A stretch of 46,459 nt of DNA, taken from contig NZ_AP025303.1 in the NCBI RefSeq assembly GCF_036492425.1, positions 1 through 46,459 on the forward strand, written 5' to 3'. Shown here piece after piece: positions 25,348-35,584 of this stretch. The notes below the pieces were generated by a model. It made no database searches, had not been told where the DNA came from, and saw only the letters and a list, made by a program, of their open reading frames with translations. A program made the translations under genes and the position numbers. The DNA is from Persicobacter psychrovividus. Lineage in GTDB: Bacteria > Bacteroidota > Bacteroidia > Cytophagales > Cyclobacteriaceae. Every line of letters starts with the position of its first letter. Position 1 is the first letter of the stretch.

Positions 25348-26451
25348 GTGAAATGGTTTCACTTGAAAAAATTTTTTGTCATAAGGTTTATGAAAATTTT
25401 AAATTTGCTTACGTGGCTCTCTAAGGAAAAGAGAAATTTGAATATCAGGGGGATTTGCGAACAAGCAGGCATTCCGCATCAAAATGTAAATTCGGCGATC
25501 AACTCACTTGATTCAAAATTTATTTCCGCCGAGACTGCTCAAAAGATTATTCCGGTCATTGAAAAATTTGGTTTTGACACCAATGCCAATTATTTCGGTA
25601 AAGGAACTGTTTTGAGTCTTTATAACAACAAAGGAGGCGTAGGTAAAACCACCAGTGTAATCAACATCGGGGCTTCGCTTCACCGCCAAGGCTACAAAGT
25701 TATTTTGATTGATACAGACCCTCAGGCAAGTTTGACTCAAGATGCTTTGGATATCCGTCCAAGAAAAGAGGGGTTGAATGAGTTAGTAGATATTTTGAAT
25801 GATGAGGTTCCGGTTGAGGAAGCAATTTATCAGGTCTATGAATTTGAAGAAGATGAGCTGAACGAGAAGTATCAGCATTTTGATATCATTCCAAGCTCAA
25901 CCAAAAACCGAGCGCTATCCAAAGCTTTGGTGTCGGGTACTTCAGCGATTTCATCTGTTCGGTGTATCTACGAAAAAGTGATTTATCACCTTCGAGATAA
26001 ATACGATTTCATCATTTTGGATTGTCCACCAGAAGAGCTTACCGCAGAACCTGCCCTCTATGCCAGTGATTATGTGATTGTGCCGATGGCCCCAAATAAA
26101 ATGGATGCAAGTAAGGCCGTCAATGTAATACAGACAATCAATGACGCCAATCGATCCAAAAAAGAAAATGTAGCCTGTTTGGGATTTTTGTTCACCAGGG
26201 TAAAAAAAGAAACCAAGCTACATGGCAATATCATTCATGATTTAGAGGCATCCTTCCCAACATTCAACACCGTGATACGATCAAATATCATTATGGAGGA
26301 GTTTGCTTCGGCAGGGGTGGATGTGTTCCGCTATGTTGAAGAAGAACTGAATAAATCTAACGGCACAATTGTTCCGGCAAGGGAAGACTACAAAGCATTG
26401 GCCGAAGAATTAATTTTAAAATTAGGAAAAAATGGCGCTGAGAAGAAGTAA
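25348..26451 (+). CDS. parA: ParA plasmid partition ATPase
   Basis: 367 aa. After an N-terminal HTH-like part (IRGICEQAGIPHQNVNSAIN) comes the deviant Walker A YNNKGGVGKTTSVINIG (about 91-107). IDTDPQASLT (Walker A') and FIILDCPPEEL (Walker B) follow. It is a type I partition ATPase of the long form with DNA-binding N-terminus, which usually also represses the parAB operon. The likely start is the internal ATG at 25390 (MKILNLLTWL), though 25348 is possible. The stop overlaps parB by 20 bp. Confidence 0.92.
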   Translation: MKWFHLKKFFVIRFMKILNLLTWLSKEKRNLNIRGICEQAGIPHQNVNSAINSLDSKFISAETAQKIIPVIEKFGFDTNANYFGKGTVLSLYNNKGGVGKTTSVINIGASLHRQGYKVILIDTDPQASLTQDALDIRPRKEGLNELVDILNDEVPVEEAIYQVYEFEEDELNEKYQHFDIIPSSTKNRALSKALVSGTSAISSVRCIYEKVIYHLRDKYDFIILDCPPEELTAEPALYASDYVIVPMAPNKMDASKAVNVIQTINDANRSKKENVACLGFLFTRVKKETKLHGNIIHDLEASFPTFNTVIRSNIIMEEFASAGVDVFRYVEEELNKSNGTIVPAREDYKALAEELILKLGKNGAEKK

Positions 26452-27379
26452 GCAATCAAAAGGTTCTAAAGCTAATTTGGGCTTAGGGTTGAGCGAGCAG
26501 ATGCAACAGGACCTCCAGCCAATCCAAAAGTCCGAGGCAATAAGTTTTGAGATTATGCCTGAGGTGGAGAAATATATTATGCCCCTCTCCCCTATTGAGC
26601 GTCAAAATTTGAGGAATAATATCCAGTCTTCCGGCAAGGTGTATGAAAGCATCAAAGTTTTTGAGCATGAAGATGGCAAACATTACATTGTCGATGGTCA
26701 CCATAGATTTCAGGTGATTCAGGAATTGGGATTGACCTACGGGGAACAATGGACAGCCGAAAAAATCGTTGGGATCAAGACCCTCGAAGATGTGTACCAA
26801 TGGATGCTTTCTTACCAGTCTGCGAGAAGAAACCTTTCGAATGAAGAAAAATCATTCTTAGTAGGTCGGGAATTTCAGCGAAGAAAAGGCCTTGCACAAG
26901 GGCGTGAACAAGTAAGAGAATCGGTAGCAGATATTTTTGGGGTAACGCCAAGAACGGTAACCAACAATTCCTTTTTCTACTTGGGCGTAAATAAAATGCC
27001 TCAGGATTTACAATTCAAATACCTGAAAAAAGCGGAATATGATGCCGAGGATAATGACATGGAATTGGTGGCAAAATTGACCAATGGCAAATTGATTGAC
27101 CTCGGGAAATCAGAAAATAGCTGGGATGAATTTTTGGAAAAGCACTTTCCAGCGGAAGCGGTGAAACCAGAAAGCAAGACACCGGAAAAGCCTGCTGACA
27201 CTGCAGATAAGTTTAATCGCCATTTGGATAAATGGTTCCACACATTCAACAAAGAGGTTTCAAAAAAGGGATTTGTATCCAAGTTTAACAAGAGTAGTGA
27301 AGAAAATAAGAAAGCTTTTTTGGATAAGATTGACCAGCAGATGGAACTGTTGAAAAGCTTAAAAGAAGAAGTGAAGTAA
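26432..27379 (+). CDS. parB: ParB-like partition protein
   Basis: 315 aa. The ParB/sulfiredoxin-like nuclease fold is marked by IMPLSPIERQNLRNNIQSSG and YIVDGHHRFQVIQELG (about 49-97). A central HTH follows (SVADIFGVTPRTVTNNSFFY, about 162-181), and the C-terminal third is charged and helical. It would bind a centromere and stimulate ParA. The centromere itself is not identified, though the iterons or the 34-35 kb repeats are candidates. Confidence 0.85.
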   Translation: MALRRSKQSKGSKANLGLGLSEQMQQDLQPIQKSEAISFEIMPEVEKYIMPLSPIERQNLRNNIQSSGKVYESIKVFEHEDGKHYIVDGHHRFQVIQELGLTYGEQWTAEKIVGIKTLEDVYQWMLSYQSARRNLSNEEKSFLVGREFQRRKGLAQGREQVRESVADIFGVTPRTVTNNSFFYLGVNKMPQDLQFKYLKKAEYDAEDNDMELVAKLTNGKLIDLGKSENSWDEFLEKHFPAEAVKPESKTPEKPADTADKFNRHLDKWFHTFNKEVSKKGFVSKFNKSSEENKKAFLDKIDQQMELLKSLKEEVK

Positions 27380-27474
27380 GAATCCGTATTTAATTTGGAA
27401 TGCAAATCCAGTGCATTTTTGTAGATTAGATTGTGGGGAAAATGTAAGTTTCATCCATTTAATCACGAGAAGCT

Positions 27475-30400
27475 ATGGAGCATTCCAAATCAACTTATCC
27501 AAATCCGCTGAAGACTATCCTCAAGGATAAAATCACAAAGGGATTTAATAAGGGCATTGATCAAATTAACCTTCAAACTGGTGGGGGGAAAACCTTTACC
27601 ACCTGTGAAGTGATTGCTGAGGAAGTCATTCTAAGCGATGAACATGATATTGAACGTGTACTGTTCACAACGCTTCAGTATAAAAATTTACCCGATGACT
27701 TAATGCTTGAGTTGTTGGAGAAAAAAGGAGTGGAAGATGCTTGGCAACATGTGCTGTTGCTGGAATCAAACCGAAAATGGGCTGAAAGGGTTTTTGGTGA
27801 AGGCAGATTACTCGCAGACCAAGACTACTTGAACGCCGTTATTTCATGCTTTAGGGATAGAGAGACTGAATTTAAGGAGATCTTCGATAATCTTAACAGT
27901 GCAGCACTTGAGTACCTTGAGGATCGAAAAAATAAAAGGAAAGGTCAGGAGTCAGAGAAAAATTTCACAAGTGCCTTGTCTCGCATGAAGCAGGCTGTTT
28001 TCGAGGAGGTCACCAAAAAATTAACCGATTGCCAAGAGCAAATAGGAGTTAAGGATTTAACACGGAAACAAACTCTTGGGCTATTTTTTAAAGAAGCGAA
28101 AGCCTGGAGATCAGACGTGGACAGAGATTTGGTGAACGAATTTATTCCCTACCGTTGGCTGGGTGAGTTGTTCCCTGAGATGCGCTGTTGGGAGGCCAAG
28201 GTGATTTTTTTAACCTTTGATAAGCTGTATTATGCCAATAAGATCAATAGCCACCTTTTTGATTCATTGCCGTTAATTCCTGGTTTGAGTGATCCTCAGA
28301 ATTACCTTTTGATTATTGATGAGTTTGACCTGTTCAAGAAGAAGATTGAGGATGTTTATCTCAATAGCACACTCAACCAGCCTTTGGGGCTTTATTCAAG
28401 TGTCAAAAAATTGATTCTTTTGACCGATGAACCCCAATCAGATGTCTCCATTTACCTGAATAATTTTTGTGATAAGTATAAAATAGATCGTCCCTCTTCG
28501 GAAAAATTAGAGAAGAAACGTGAAGGTTTCTCTACGAAGGTGAAAAACCTGAGCGGATTGATTGACATCTACCGTCATTTGGAAGATCGAACGGAAAGTG
28601 CATCCATCCAAAACACGACTTTTTCAACCGATAGAACTAAATTATTTCTTCCCAAATATTCTTATGGTGAACGGGTGCGTAAGGCAGAAAATAGAAATGA
28701 GATCATCACCAATAAGATAGAATATGAACAGGTAGATGATGTTTCCTTAAACTTTTTGACTCGGCAATTACAGCGGTTGCTTACTGAATTTGTTTCGACT
28801 TACGTGAACCTGAGCCTTCAATTATCAAAACAGATAAGTGCAAGAATGTACCAGGAGCATAATGATCAGACCCATGATGTTCAGCTTTTGGTTACCGATG
28901 AAACCATCTTTAAAGCGATTTTATACCATTATGGTATCGCACCTGGGGATCCATTGTATGTGGGAATGATGGAGCTGAGGTTTATTTTTACGGTTCTGAG
29001 AGGGAATAAGATATTAGATGTTCAGGAACCATTTTTGGATTTGATTGCTGTCAAAACGGAGGGATCTACCTCTATTGACCAATGTGATATTCACCTTTTC
29101 CGGTTGATGCGTGCCGAATACCTGATGGCCAGCTTCTCGGACCGATATCAAATCATTGGACTTTCGGCAACGGCATTGCTTGAAGGATTGGGCACAAACT
29201 TCAATCATGAACTTCTCGAAAAAATATGTAGCAGATTTGACTCACTGAATGCCAAAGAGTGCAAAAGCATTCAAAAGGTGCATGATGACTACCAGCAAAA
29301 ATCCTTCGAGAAAAGAGATATAAAGACGGGGATCATCAAATGTCCGAAGAAGCCGAAAGTGGATGATCTAAAAGTTTTGTTGCCATCTTATGCGACTGCA
29401 CCCGCTAAAATTGCCAAGCTATCCACCTTTGCCGGAAAATTTGAGGGGAAGTCATATCAATTAAGAAGATTGATCAAATTAGCCATGGCCTACAAAGAAA
29501 TGATTACCCGACCACGATTAGTTACGGGGCTTTTCTTTGCTCCCAATTTATTTTCTGAAAGTACGGATGCTGACTACCAGCGTAAGGAATTGAAAGAACT
29601 ATTCACGATGGTTTATCGGGATGTTTTTGATGTGGATCATAAAGTGGCTAAGGAGAAGGTAAATGAAGCTATAAAGTTTATTTCTACCGATAAGTTTGAA
29701 GAGGGTATGAAAGCCTTTGACGATTCTCTGAAAGACATCCAGCCAGACGATTTTGGGAAGTTTAGAGATCATCGGATTATCATCACTTCCTATGGCACGA
29801 TGGGGGCTGGAGTGAACCCGCAGGTTAGCCGACGTGATTGGATGGAAGTGGTACAGGTGGATCCTGATCATCCCAATAAATCAGAAAAGGTCGATGTGCA
29901 ATTTATCTACTGCGAACAGAAAAGTTTTATCACACCTGTTTTGAGCGGAAATAAGGCGGTTGAGCTGAAAGATAAATTGAGCGCCATTTACACCATAACA
30001 GATATGGTGGATTTTGGGATGATCAGCCACTTCGGTGGAATAAAGGCGATGCAGTCGTTCATTTCCTCTCCACGTTATCCAAAACACCCAATTATTGTTA
30101 ATGAAGTAAAAAAAGGTTCTTCTTATTATGTCGATGCCGTGAATTATTGGGTAATTCAGGCCTTAGGTAGGGGATCAAGATCTAACTGGAAGCCGATTGA
30201 TTCGATGTATATGGTAGATGATGAAACGGCTGAATTTATAGCCTTACACGAACTCTCGGATAAAAATTACTACACGGCCGAGTTTCAACTTCTACATCAA
30301 TATTGTGTCGAGCATAGTGGGGAAAAAACCATAGAAAGAGTGAGCCCAGAGCAAAGTCATATTCTGAAGATGGTCAATAAATCTATTGAAAGTGCGAACT

Positions 30401-31200
30401 ATATGCAAAGGACTTTCGGTAAGTATCGCCGTACGCCCTTTGAGGGGCACGAGATTGATAAATGGAATCTGACCAAGGAATTTATCCTCAAACATCCGAC
30501 TGTCAATAAATCTGATCTACCGGATGGAAAAGATTATATGCACCTTCAGGACCTGTACCTTTATCCAATAAAAGGGAAGTTGAATGGCTATGGGTATTCG
30601 AAGGAAGCAGATTTCAAGAACGTGGAAATAACTTTTAACAAGGAAGACTTTTCGGATTATTCGGTATTGAATGAGCAGGCGATGAACCTTGATAAAATAC
30701 ATAAAATCGGAGGGAAGTTACTGGAGTTTTGGAAAGAAAAGGGCTTTGCGGATACAGTTGCTAAAAAACATTATATGTTGCACCCACCTGCATTCACCAA
30801 CCTATACAAGGGCTATCAGGGAGAGGTCATTGGGAAATGGTTTTTTGAAAACTACCTTTTTAAAGATAAAAAATTGGTCGGTCTTGGTCCGGATCACTAC
30901 GAGCGTTTTGATTTTGTTTTGGAGGGTACAGGTCTTTACTTTGACTTCAAAAATTGGAGTAATGACACACAATACAATTCTGAAGAATGGTTTTTCAAAA
31001 AGCTGGAAAAAGTAGGTGGGCATACCGCTGTGATCTGCAATATTTTTTCATTACCCAAGGCGGATCTACCTTTCATCATTGAAAACAAGGGCTACCCCAA
31101 TAGGAAACTGATTTTCGTTCCCTATCTCTATCATTTCGACGAAGAAGGTGAAGTACTTCCTCTACAACTATCCACACTTAAAAGCCAATTGTCATGCTAA
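27475..31200 (+). CDS. SF2 helicase with C-terminal PD-(D/E)xK nuclease domain, 1241 aa
   Basis: Helicase motifs in order: Walker A LQTGGGKTFTT (33-43), motif II YLLIIDEFDLF (about 279-289), motif III IIGLSATALLEG (about 560), an ITSYGTMGAGVN motif (about 768-779) and motif VI QALGRGSRS (about 895-903). The C-terminal region has YERFDFVLEGTGLYFDFKNW (about 1142-1161), which fits the D-x(n)-(D/E)xK core of restriction-type nucleases. The large insert between motifs II and III is not recognised. The stop codon overlaps the ATG of the next gene by 7 bp, so translation is coupled. The architecture, one helicase-nuclease plus one large unknown partner, is that of a defence system; I cannot match it to a named one. 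Confidence 0.75.
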   Translation: MEHSKSTYPNPLKTILKDKITKGFNKGIDQINLQTGGGKTFTTCEVIAEEVILSDEHDIERVLFTTLQYKNLPDDLMLELLEKKGVEDAWQHVLLLESNRKWAERVFGEGRLLADQDYLNAVISCFRDRETEFKEIFDNLNSAALEYLEDRKNKRKGQESEKNFTSALSRMKQAVFEEVTKKLTDCQEQIGVKDLTRKQTLGLFFKEAKAWRSDVDRDLVNEFIPYRWLGELFPEMRCWEAKVIFLTFDKLYYANKINSHLFDSLPLIPGLSDPQNYLLIIDEFDLFKKKIEDVYLNSTLNQPLGLYSSVKKLILLTDEPQSDVSIYLNNFCDKYKIDRPSSEKLEKKREGFSTKVKNLSGLIDIYRHLEDRTESASIQNTTFSTDRTKLFLPKYSYGERVRKAENRNEIITNKIEYEQVDDVSLNFLTRQLQRLLTEFVSTYVNLSLQLSKQISARMYQEHNDQTHDVQLLVTDETIFKAILYHYGIAPGDPLYVGMMELRFIFTVLRGNKILDVQEPFLDLIAVKTEGSTSIDQCDIHLFRLMRAEYLMASFSDRYQIIGLSATALLEGLGTNFNHELLEKICSRFDSLNAKECKSIQKVHDDYQQKSFEKRDIKTGIIKCPKKPKVDDLKVLLPSYATAPAKIAKLSTFAGKFEGKSYQLRRLIKLAMAYKEMITRPRLVTGLFFAPNLFSESTDADYQRKELKELFTMVYRDVFDVDHKVAKEKVNEAIKFISTDKFEEGMKAFDDSLKDIQPDDFGKFRDHRIIITSYGTMGAGVNPQVSRRDWMEVVQVDPDHPNKSEKVDVQFIYCEQKSFITPVLSGNKAVELKDKLSAIYTITDMVDFGMISHFGGIKAMQSFISSPRYPKHPIIVNEVKKGSSYYVDAVNYWVIQALGRGSRSNWKPIDSMYMVDDETAEFIALHELSDKNYYTAEFQLLHQYCVEHSGEKTIERVSPEQSHILKMVNKSIESANYMQRTFGKYRRTPFEGHEIDKWNLTKEFILKHPTVNKSDLPDGKDYMHLQDLYLYPIKGKLNGYGYSKEADFKNVEITFNKEDFSDYSVLNEQAMNLDKIHKIGGKLLEFWKEKGFADTVAKKHYMLHPPAFTNLYKGYQGEVIGKWFFENYLFKDKKLVGLGPDHYERFDFVLEGTGLYFDFKNWSNDTQYNSEEWFFKKLEKVGGHTAVICNIFSLPKADLPFIIENKGYPNRKLIFVPYLYHFDEEGEVLPLQLSTLKSQLSC

Positions 31201-33479
31201 ATAATAATTCTAAGACCATCAAACATCATATCAACCGTTATTCCGTTGAATTTACTCCAAAATTTAAAAGGAGTCATACCGTCTTTTGTTTGGAGAAAAG
31301 GGACAAGGATGAAAAGTTTACTTATAAGGAAGTGGAAGCGTGGAGTGAGCAGACAGAAGAGAAATTTACGATCGTATATGATAATTTTGGAGGAAAGCTG
31401 TATTTGTTATTCTTCATGGATTTGCGTGAACTACCGGCTCTGCTTTATGGACAAGTGAAGGATAAGTTTACCGTTCGGAAAATTCAATTTGAAGAGGCTG
31501 AAATTAAAGGAGTGTGTGGGGATGAAAAATGGCGATTGAACAGTATGATACTAAACCTGTGCCTGAATGCTGCGGTAGGGGAGAAAGGCCTTCAGGCGCT
31601 TGGGGTGTCCGATAAAATGCCCAAATACTATGCATCATTGGTCTATGGGAAATTGTGGGTGGTTCCAACGAAACAAAGGAAAAAGGAGGGGCCTATCGAA
31701 GCGCTCAACTTGAATGTAGATCATAGGGGCTATGCCCAATTATCAGTGGCTACCTTTAGACCATTGAAGGATATCAGGAAGTATTACAAGGGAGATAAGC
31801 TTGCCAAATTATTGAAGAGGGAGCGTTACCTTTGGTCCGAATCGGATGATTTTATTGGGCAGTTAAGCCGTTCTTATGGTGATACTGACGGGCAATATAT
31901 CAAAAAAGGATATGAGAATAGTAAAGCCAAAGGTTTGCCTTATTTTAAGTTCAAAGGCGATGAGCGTTATAAAACCAAGTGTTTCTTTTGGTATTTGGCC
32001 TGTGATGAGCTGAACAAGGCGTTCAAAGGTGCTGTAAAACTAAAACAGGATGATATTAAAGGAAACCTTCAAAGCTCGTATATTAAGGATGCGACTACCG
32101 TAAAGAACGCAAAGCAACGGGTAAATATCTTACCTGAACCGATCATTGTTTATGGGGTAGATCATGTTCGCCAACAGCGGATCAAAACAATTATTGAGCA
32201 GCATATACAAGCGATTCCAATAAAGGATAAACAGATTAGTATTGAAAAATTTGAGTGGATTCAGCCAGAAGAAATTTCGAGTTTACCGTCTGATGCCTTG
32301 GTGCTGAATTTCAATGATGTCAATGAAAAACAAGAAGAAGGGGATACTTACATTGATTCGAGCAGAGAAAGGGTTCTTCAGAATATTTCTTTACAAGTAT
32401 TGTTCGGGGATAAGTGGGTGAATAGTGGCGTCTTTCAAAAGCTGGATTTTGAAAGGGAATTGAGAAATTCGGACTCACCATATCATAGCTTAGATAAGAC
32501 AAGGGTTGCCATTTTGCGAAAAGCAATTTATGAATGTGCCTTCAAGCATGAAGCTGTGGTACCTAATTACCTTTTGGATTTGTTACCTAACTGGACCTAT
32601 TTGGAAATGATCACGAAGAAAGATGATCAGGGGAAAGTTATAAGTCAGTACCCTGTTTCCATCCAACTGAAGGGAGAACAATGGGACATTCAGGTTTATT
32701 CCGAATTATGTGAAATCCCTTATTTCAATGAAGGGGCCCACCGTGGCTTCTTTGATGATTATTTCTTTTATGGCAAAGAAAATAAGCCCTATGTAAAATC
32801 GGTGGTTGAGGGGATATTTTTCTTCCCAAAAATTGAGCAGTATGCTTTGATGTTGAATCATGGTGAGCGGCCTACACCAGCCTTGTCAGAATTAAAGGTC
32901 CTTTACGGGACTGCACATCATACGGTAGGAAAGAGTAAACTGCTTCAGTGGGTAACGGCATATGAGGATACCGAAGAAAGCAATGATCAAGTTATTGCGT
33001 TTTTAGAGGTGTTGAGGGATAAGCAAACACCAGAAAAGGTGGGCTTAGCGTACTTTAAAGAAAAGCATGGTGCGCTTGTTACTCATAAAGGGTTAGACGG
33101 CCTGAAAAGCTACTTGTTGAAAAAACATAATTTCCATTTGCATGACTCCTATGGATCAAAGGAAGTATCGCATTACCTCTATCCAGTCCTTCAGGATTTT
33201 CGTTTGATTGTGAAAGGAAACCAGGACTTTCATTTTTATGCTGGCCAAAACCGAGGCGTCAAGAGTCCTTTCACCAAAGCCTCGATTATCCGGACATTGA
33301 AGTTCCCTTCGCAAGACAGTACCATGCGAAAGCGAAAAGCCATGGATGGCTTCGAACGCCTGTTTTTTGTAGATGGTGTTCGTACAGCAGATGATTTTAC
33401 AGCCAAACCAATCTTCCATAAGATCTTCAGCGAAATGAAGCGAATGGGGATGTTTGAGCTGGAGCAGCAGGTAGGGTAG
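31194..33479 (+). CDS. Unknown 761-aa partner of the helicase (possible MID/PIWI-like)
   Basis: No family is recognised with confidence. It is soluble, with no signal peptide or membrane segment. The centre has PEPIIVYGVDHVRQQRIKTI (about 321-340), then SDALVLNFNDVNEKQEEGD (about 367-385) and SRERVLQNISLQVLFGDKW. This order, a Rossmann-like strand and helix followed by a strand, an acidic turn and a helix leading to an SLQVL-like strand, recalls the MID-to-PIWI passage of divergent prokaryotic Argonautes. No complete DEDX tetrad can be picked out by eye. The start overlaps the helicase stop, so the two proteins probably act together. Defence or plasmid-conflict function is inferred from the partner and the neighbourhood. 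Confidence 0.6.
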   Translation: MLNNNSKTIKHHINRYSVEFTPKFKRSHTVFCLEKRDKDEKFTYKEVEAWSEQTEEKFTIVYDNFGGKLYLLFFMDLRELPALLYGQVKDKFTVRKIQFEEAEIKGVCGDEKWRLNSMILNLCLNAAVGEKGLQALGVSDKMPKYYASLVYGKLWVVPTKQRKKEGPIEALNLNVDHRGYAQLSVATFRPLKDIRKYYKGDKLAKLLKRERYLWSESDDFIGQLSRSYGDTDGQYIKKGYENSKAKGLPYFKFKGDERYKTKCFFWYLACDELNKAFKGAVKLKQDDIKGNLQSSYIKDATTVKNAKQRVNILPEPIIVYGVDHVRQQRIKTIIEQHIQAIPIKDKQISIEKFEWIQPEEISSLPSDALVLNFNDVNEKQEEGDTYIDSSRERVLQNISLQVLFGDKWVNSGVFQKLDFERELRNSDSPYHSLDKTRVAILRKAIYECAFKHEAVVPNYLLDLLPNWTYLEMITKKDDQGKVISQYPVSIQLKGEQWDIQVYSELCEIPYFNEGAHRGFFDDYFFYGKENKPYVKSVVEGIFFFPKIEQYALMLNHGERPTPALSELKVLYGTAHHTVGKSKLLQWVTAYEDTEESNDQVIAFLEVLRDKQTPEKVGLAYFKEKHGALVTHKGLDGLKSYLLKKHNFHLHDSYGSKEVSHYLYPVLQDFRLIVKGNQDFHFYAGQNRGVKSPFTKASIIRTLKFPSQDSTMRKRKAMDGFERLFFVDGVRTADDFTAKPIFHKIFSEMKRMGMFELEQQVG

Positions 33480-33504
33480 GTTGTTGGATGATGGAAAAAA
33501 AATC

Positions 33505-33540
33505 AGGAGCACTACGGTTGTGGTGCTTTTGTTTTTTTAT
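33505..33540 (+). terminator. Terminator of the helicase operon
   Basis: An imperfect stem, AGCACTAC / GTGGTGCT, is followed by a T-rich tail ending at about 33540, 28 bp past the stop of the 761-aa gene. It also faces the end of the convergent 33540 gene. Confidence 0.55.
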
Positions 33541-34076
33541 TACACGTCATAATTTGAAGTAGATTTTTTGTAATTGTACTTATTAAGTGACTCGTAGACT
33601 TCTTTAAAAGTCATTTTTTCAAAATTGAAATTATCACTTATGTTCAATAATTCATCATATAAATGATCTACAAATTGTTTGTCAAGCTCAGAAATTTGGT
33701 GATTGATTACTAACATAAATTCTTCAGCTGATGTCATTTCAATTGCTTCGATGTCAGATTTATTAGTAAAATCAATTTTGTCATTACATAAAAACTGCGC
33801 TGAGTAAATTCTAATCATATACCTTTGATATTCAGGTAATTTAATAATATGATACTCTATTTCTCTTCTTATTTCTGAAGAAATATTAATATTAATTTCC
33901 CAATTTTCGGCCGTCAAAATTTGAAAAATTTTTGTAGCGTTCAAGCTATTATCTTTAGAAATAAGCGGCTGATCAAAAATTAATGAACTAAAAATTTGAG
34001 GTTTAATTAGTTTATCAACGTAGTCAAGATTCATCACTGCAAGTGTCTTTATTGTTTTCTCTAAAATTGTGTTCAT
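33540..34076 (-). CDS. Hypothetical protein, 178 aa
   Basis: Starts MNTILEKTIKTLAVMNLDYV. It is AT-rich, acidic and mostly helical, without signal peptide or membrane segment. Notable stretches are SSEIRREIEYHIIKLPEYQR and SAEEFMLVINHQISELDKQF. No family recognised. It is convergent with the helicase operon and stands alone, with its upstream side facing the repeat-rich region. Its base composition is even more AT-rich than that of its neighbours, suggesting separate acquisition. Confidence 0.5.
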   Translation of the reverse strand: MNTILEKTIKTLAVMNLDYVDKLIKPQIFSSLIFDQPLISKDNSLNATKIFQILTAENWEININISSEIRREIEYHIIKLPEYQRYMIRIYSAQFLCNDKIDFTNKSDIEAIEMTSAEEFMLVINHQISELDKQFVDHLYDELLNISDNFNFEKMTFKEVYESLNKYNYKKSTSNYDV

Positions 34077-34263
34077 GCTTATAATTTTAATTGATAAGGT
34101 TTAAAAGAACAAAAAAATTATTGTGAATCAAATTATTTCAGAAATATTTTAATCAATTAACTAATAAGTAAACCATGTTTACCCTCCTACAATCAACTTA
34201 CCCTCATGTGCCAGTAGTTCCAATAAACGTTACTTTTCTGGTTTTTACAGCTGAAAAAAATCT

Positions 34264-35379
34264 AAAAGTGGGGTGGTTTCCCGATTTTTAGGTGGTTTAT
34301 TAATATATTTTACATATATAATACATTAAAAGAAGAGAACCTGATCCTTTTAGGAGTAGGTTTACTCCATTTTTGCATTGAAAGAAAAAGGTTACCTCAT
34401 ATATTTTAAGTTTAGACGGCTGTAAGTACCTAACTAACAGGTATATATAGTTAGGGGGGTGTGAATTCCCACCGACTCATTTTTTAATTGGATCAGGACT
34501 TTTTAGGCTTAATTTCCTGCAAGAGTTAATTTTTTAAGGTGTGTTATTGGCTGTTGTTCAGCTTTTTATAGATTTAAAAGTGAAGTGTTGCCCACGAAAG
34601 GTGTAGTATTGTCCCGTGTAAAAGTGGGGTATTTCCCACCAGGCTTGTCGAAAAGTGAAGTATTTCCCGTGTAAAAGTGGGGTACTTCCCTCCGGACGCA
34701 TCGAAAGTGGGACCTTGACTTGGGGAATAGACTAATCCTTTACTTTTATCCGCTGTATTTGATCTTTAATTGTTTTTGAGATTGAAATCCTGTGTACTTG
34801 GAAAGGTATGGAATTCCAGATTTGCGGTTTTTTTGAGGCGGTAAATCATGGAATACACTTACAAAGGTGGAAGATTTACCCGAAGGGGTTTTAATCTCAA
34901 AAGGCGAGGCTTACTCCCTCATCTCTTATAAAAACTGAATACTGTTAGTTTATTTAGTTATTAGTTAGGGGGGGAATCGTTTGCTTTCAGCGACTTACGC
35001 GCTTAACTATGTAGTTTACTTCCCCCAACTATGTAGTTCACTTCCCCAAGTGGATTACCTCAGTAATTTGTGCGGATGAATACCCGCTGATTCATCACCT
35101 TGAAACTCATTTTCAACCCATAAATGACTGTAATACCCAGTATAGTAAGTGTTTATGTGTTTCATTAGCTGCCACGTAGAAAAATTCGCTGGCATATAAG
35201 GACAAGGTTTATTTTTTGCTTTTTTGTCTAAATATGTAGTAGTAGTTTCATAAATATTTAAAATAAGTAATATTTAAAATAAATAAAGTAATATTTTAAC
35301 CAAGATCGCATCCTAAAAGGAGTGCTTTTTATATGATTTGGGATGGTATGACCTACTTAACTATGTAGTTTACTTCCCT
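34264..35379. repeat. Dispersed short repeats in a 1.5-kb gene-free region
   Basis: Copies of AAAGTG(A/G)(A/G)GT(A/G)NTT(T/C)CC lie at about 34264, 34576, 34621, 34651 and 34673, with a partial one at 34704. A second form, AACTATGTAGTTTACTTCCC, lies at 35005, 35027 (22 bp apart) and 35359. The two forms share GT(A/T)xTTCCC. The region 34077-35584 holds no gene I can support. It may be iterons of a lost replicon, a partition centromere, or operators of the XRE protein downstream. A TAACTA..TAGTTA inverted repeat is at about 34430. Confidence 0.55.
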
Positions 35380-35584
35380 AAACATGGAAGATACATCCGC
35401 CATGTCGGTTGCCACGAAAGAAGTACGGATCAAGTGACCACCACCCGAAAACAACACCATCTTTACCAGATTGATTCTACTGAGGGAAAGTGTCTTGGTA
35501 TGCCTTCGAAAGGCCCTGGATATACCGTTCAAATATGTTCAAACAGGATTATTCGCTATATTCATTCAAGCAAAAACATTTACC

